This document shows positions 61,895 through 64,000 of a stretch of DNA of 64,000 bases, piece after piece. Location of the stretch: positions 2,088,503 to 2,152,502 of the forward strand of contig NZ_LT575476.1 of assembly GCF_900086655.1 (NCBI RefSeq). The letters are read 5' to 3'. The position numbers and the translations under genes are program-made. A model generated the notes under the pieces. It was not told where the DNA came from, ran no database searches, and saw only the letters and a program-made list of their open reading frames with translations. Positions within the stretch are counted from its first letter, which is position 1. Each line of letters begins with the position of its first letter. This stretch comes from Paenibacillus tuaregi. Its GTDB lineage: Bacteria; Bacillota; Bacilli; Paenibacillales; Paenibacillaceae.

Positions 61895-63148
61895 TTGGCT
61901 TTATACGTCATGAAATTCGGAGGGAGCTCTGTAGGCGACACAGAGCGCATGAAACGCGTAGCAAAACGTATCGCAGAGAAGCAAGATGAGGGGCATCAGT
62001 GCGTAGTGGTCGTCTCCGCGATGGGAGATACTACTGACGACTTGATTGATCAGGCGAAGCTGCTGAACGATCAGCCGCCAATCAGAGAGATGGATATGCT
62101 GATGACCAATGGTGAACAAATTTCGATTGCCATGCTGTCCATTGCACTGCATGCAATTGGACGAAAGGCTGTCTCCTATACAGGTTGGCAGGCAGGCTTC
62201 CGGACGGAGGCTGTTTTTGGGAAGGCCCGGATTACAGATATCCGTCCTGAGAAGGTAAGGAAGTCGCTTGAAGAGGGGGCTATCGTGGTCGTTGCCGGCT
62301 TCCAAGGCATGACCGAAGACGGCGAGATTACAACGTTTGGCCGCGGAGGCTCCGATACGACGGCGGTAGCGCTTGCCGCAGCGATTGAAGCGGATGTGTG
62401 TGAAATTTATACGGATGTGGACGGCATTTATTCAACCGACCCGCGAATCGTGAAATGCGCGCGCAAGCTGAATGAAATTTCTTATGACGAGATGCTGGAG
62501 CTGGCTAATCTGGGAGCAGCCGTACTGCATCCGCGTGCGGTGGAATACGCGAAGCACCATAATGTATGTCTGGTCGTGCGCTCTAGCTTTAACCATAACG
62601 AAGGTACAGTTGTGAAGGAGGAAGTCAGCATGGAGCAGGGAGTAGTAGTTAGCGGTATCGCTTATGATAAGAATGTGGCACGGATTAGTATTCTTGGAGT
62701 ATCCCATGAGCCTGGTGTTCTGGCTAAAGTATTCGGTTCTCTTGCAGCCGCACAAATTGACGTTGATATTATTGTTCAAAGCGGGGTATTGGAAGGAAAA
62801 GCAGACTTCTCATTTACCGTGGCCCTCTCTGATAGAGAGAGAGCGCTTGGTGTTATTGAAAATATCCGCGAAAGCCTGCCTTTCCGCGATGTCACCTCAG
62901 AAGACAATCTGGTTAAAATCTCGATTGTTGGAGCTGGAATGGTCAGCCATCCAGGGGTTGCGGCTCAAATGTTCGATGTCATCTCCAAGCAGGGCGTGAA
63001 CATCAAGATGGTAAGTACCTCTGAAATCAAGGTTTCTTGCGTTATTGACGGAGCCAAGCTGCAGGAGGTTATCAAAGCACTTCACACCGCTTACAAGCTG
63101 GATACCGAGGAGCAAGTCTTTGTTGGAGGCCCTCAGGACCGCAGATAA
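61895..63148 (+). CDS. lysC: Aspartokinase (monofunctional, two-subunit type)
   Basis: A 417-residue enzyme that phosphorylates aspartate at the head of the lysine, threonine and methionine pathway. The kinase domain has KFGGSSVGD at the N-terminus and TFGRGGSDTTAVALAA; the C-terminal 170 residues hold two ACT domains (VARISILGVSHEPGV, VKISIVGAGM). TTG start at 61895 behind GAGGAGTG. An internal ribosome site and ATG at 62630 would produce the regulatory ACT portion alone, as known for Bacillus aspartokinase II. No lysine riboswitch is seen upstream. Confidence 0.95.
   Translation: MALYVMKFGGSSVGDTERMKRVAKRIAEKQDEGHQCVVVVSAMGDTTDDLIDQAKLLNDQPPIREMDMLMTNGEQISIAMLSIALHAIGRKAVSYTGWQAGFRTEAVFGKARITDIRPEKVRKSLEEGAIVVVAGFQGMTEDGEITTFGRGGSDTTAVALAAAIEADVCEIYTDVDGIYSTDPRIVKCARKLNEISYDEMLELANLGAAVLHPRAVEYAKHHNVCLVVRSSFNHNEGTVVKEEVSMEQGVVVSGIAYDKNVARISILGVSHEPGVLAKVFGSLAAAQIDVDIIVQSGVLEGKADFSFTVALSDRERALGVIENIRESLPFRDVTSEDNLVKISIVGAGMVSHPGVAAQMFDVISKQGVNIKMVSTSEIKVSCVIDGAKLQEVIKALHTAYKLDTEEQVFVGGPQDRR
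62630..63148 (+). CDS. Aspartokinase beta subunit from internal start
   Basis: AAGGAGG at 62615-62621 lies 8 nt before the in-frame ATG 62630 (M246 of the full protein). The product of 172 residues holds just the two ACT domains. In Bacillus subtilis aspartokinase II the beta subunit is made by the same kind of internal start, giving an alpha2-beta2 enzyme that lysine inhibits. Here the perfect internal ribosome site is the evidence. Confidence 0.75.
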   Translation: MEQGVVVSGIAYDKNVARISILGVSHEPGVLAKVFGSLAAAQIDVDIIVQSGVLEGKADFSFTVALSDRERALGVIENIRESLPFRDVTSEDNLVKISIVGAGMVSHPGVAAQMFDVISKQGVNIKMVSTSEIKVSCVIDGAKLQEVIKALHTAYKLDTEEQVFVGGPQDRR

Positions 63149-63186
63149 GCTGCTGGAAATTGTAGATAATATCATAGCTTTAACGA

Positions 63187-63217
63187 AGATCCGCATGATG
63201 ATGCGGGTCTTTTTTTG
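63187..63217 (+). terminator. Terminator of lysC
   Basis: AGATCCGCAT (63187-63196) pairs with ATGCGGGTCT (63201-63210) with one wobble, followed by TTTTTTTG. Confidence 0.92.
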
Positions 63218-63309
63218 TTTGGTTAGTTTTACAGGAGGATCATTTTTCTTTCTAAAAATGGACAGGCGCGCATAACGATAGAGAGAGGGATTTCAGTAAG
63301 GAGGCGCTT

Positions 63310-63576
63310 ATGCTTGATAAATTTGTAGCCAGCATGGCAACACTTCGGGTGATTTCCGGAACGCTGGAGATTATTGCGGCCATTCTTATGATCAAGCTAG
63401 GACGGGTGGATAAAGCTCTAGCTGTCAATTCAGCCCTGGCTTTCGTAGGCCCTACCGTGCTGATTGTAACTACTTCAATCGGTCTAATAGGCATGGCGGA
63501 CAAACTCTCTTGGGGAAAGATAGGATGGGTAGCCTGCGGTGTGATCTGTCTCTTAATAGGTATTTTAAAAAAATGA
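63310..63576 (+). CDS. yqhV: YqhV-family (DUF2619) small membrane protein
   Basis: An 88-residue protein with three hydrophobic stretches (residues about 12-30, 40-60, 70-86) matching YqhV. It lies just before the spoIIIA operon, as in Bacillus. AAGGAGG precedes the ATG. The function is unknown. Confidence 0.92.
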   Translation: MLDKFVASMATLRVISGTLEIIAAILMIKLGRVDKALAVNSALAFVGPTVLIVTTSIGLIGMADKLSWGKIGWVACGVICLLIGILKK

Positions 63577-63586
63577 TAGATTCCCG

Positions 63587-63615
63587 TCATACCTGGAATT
63601 TCTCAGGCATAGACT
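63587..63615 (+). promoter_or_regulatory. Candidate sigma-E promoter of the spoIIIA operon
   Basis: TCATACC (63587-63593) and CATAGACT (63608-63615) are 14 nt apart. CATAGACT matches the sigma-E -10 CATACANT at all but one position, and the -35 resembles KMATATT at five of seven. spoIIIA is a mother-cell sigma-E operon in Bacillus, so the site is where it should be. Confidence 0.55.
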
Positions 63616-63667
63616 TGTCTTAAGAAAAGAGTTAACACACCTAAACCTGTTCATTGTGGGGGTATGT

Positions 63668-64000
63668 ATGCATCTATCCTGGTTATCTGTATTCCCGGAG
63701 CAGCTTGCCCGGATGCTTCGGCTTCTTCCCGCCGAGCTTCTCTCCCAGCTTGAAGAAATCCGTATCCGGGAAGGACGGGCGCTTGAAGTTAATGCATCGG
63801 GACGTTACTACTTCGTCACCGAGAGCGGCGAGCTGAGCCGGGACCCGGGGACGGCTTACAAGCCCGGACGGGAAGATACTCACCGTCTCCTGGATCAAAT
63901 TACCAACCACTCCTTGTATACGATGGAAGAGGAGCTGCGACGAGGATTCATCACTGTCTCGGGTGGTCACAGAATCGGCCTTGCCGGCAGGACGGTGCTG
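63668..64000 (+). CDS. spoIIIAA: SpoIIIAA, stage III sporulation ATPase, N-terminal part
   Basis: The first 111 codons of a gene that runs past the window. The start ATG 63668 follows GTGGGGGT; an ATG at 63664 is in another frame. The visible segments LLPAELLSQLEEIRIREGRALEV, DQITNHSLYTMEEELRRGFITVSGGHRIGLAGR match the N-terminal domain of SpoIIIAA, the ATPase of the mother-cell/forespore channel. The Walker motifs lie beyond the window. Its position after yqhV agrees with Bacillus. Confidence 0.93.
   Translation, partial: MHLSWLSVFPEQLARMLRLLPAELLSQLEEIRIREGRALEVNASGRYYFVTESGELSRDPGTAYKPGREDTHRLLDQITNHSLYTMEEELRRGFITVSGGHRIGLAGRTVL

Overview
The window looks like a chromosomal segment of a spore-forming, facultatively anaerobic Firmicute, most likely Paenibacillus or a close relative. 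The evidence is the Bacillus-type order yqhQ-yqhR-aroQ-papA-efp with yqhV-spoIIIAA further on, a spore photoproduct lyase, S-layer-homology (SLH) modules on secreted enzymes, YesM/YesN-type two-component systems, sugar ABC operons without their own ATPase, and many TTG/GTG starts behind strong AGGAGG ribosome sites. I see no rRNA, tRNA, CRISPR array, prophage or complete insertion sequence.

Layout. 1-6.2 kb: an alpha-1,6-mannan locus (GH125 end, sugar ABC importer, secreted GH76 with a carbohydrate-binding module, cytoplasmic GH76). 6.3-9.8 kb, minus strand: an SLH-anchored amidase preceded by two GlnR/TnrA-type boxes, and the NO dioxygenase hmp behind an Fnr box. 9.9-14.3 kb: a YitT-family gene behind an elaborate RNA leader that buries its ribosome site, a small YdaT-like gene, msrAB, a TVP38 protein, a 197-bp palindromic repeat element, and a TerC gene under a yybP-ykoY Mn riboswitch. 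14.4-19.3 kb: an AraC regulator divergent from an oxidoreductase / TIM-barrel / oxidoreductase / TIM-barrel operon, probably for 3-keto-sugar chemistry. 19.6-24.4 kb: HxlR regulator, a short flavoprotein, ric and nirBD. 24.4-25.8 kb: an AT-rich scar with a broken ABC exporter. 25.8-30.1 kb: a two-component system divergent from an SLH-anchored serine hydrolase. 30.2-37.2 kb: fnr, adhE, pflB, pflA. 37.4-45.7 kb: a second sugar ABC importer with YesMN-type regulators and a GH3 glycosidase, ended by the second copy of the palindromic element. 46-54.5 kb: zur, yidD, T-box metG, znuACB behind a Zur box, ccdA, splB, mntR. 54.6-64 kb: a GH10-like lipid-independent secreted hydrolase, a patatin, yqhQ, yqhR, aroQ, papA, efp, lysC, yqhV and the start of spoIIIAA.

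How it works together. The strongest theme is an anaerobic/NO circuit. A Bacillus-type Fnr (C-terminal cysteine cluster) is encoded here, and four promoters (hmp, nirB, adhE, pflB) each carry a perfect TGTGA-N6-TCACA box exactly 21 nt upstream of a -10-like hexamer, i.e. about -41.5. adhE and pflB add Rex-like boxes in their leaders, so oxygen and NADH/NAD state would be read together. Metal control is a second theme: Zur with znuACB, and MntR with the Mn riboswitch.

The least explained items are the RNA leader at 10071-10218, the two palindromic elements (12982-13178 and 45735-45932), the leader-peptide/hairpin at 28039-28095, and the dual-use hairpin at 33899-33933. All functional statements come from reading the sequence; no database search or folding program was run.
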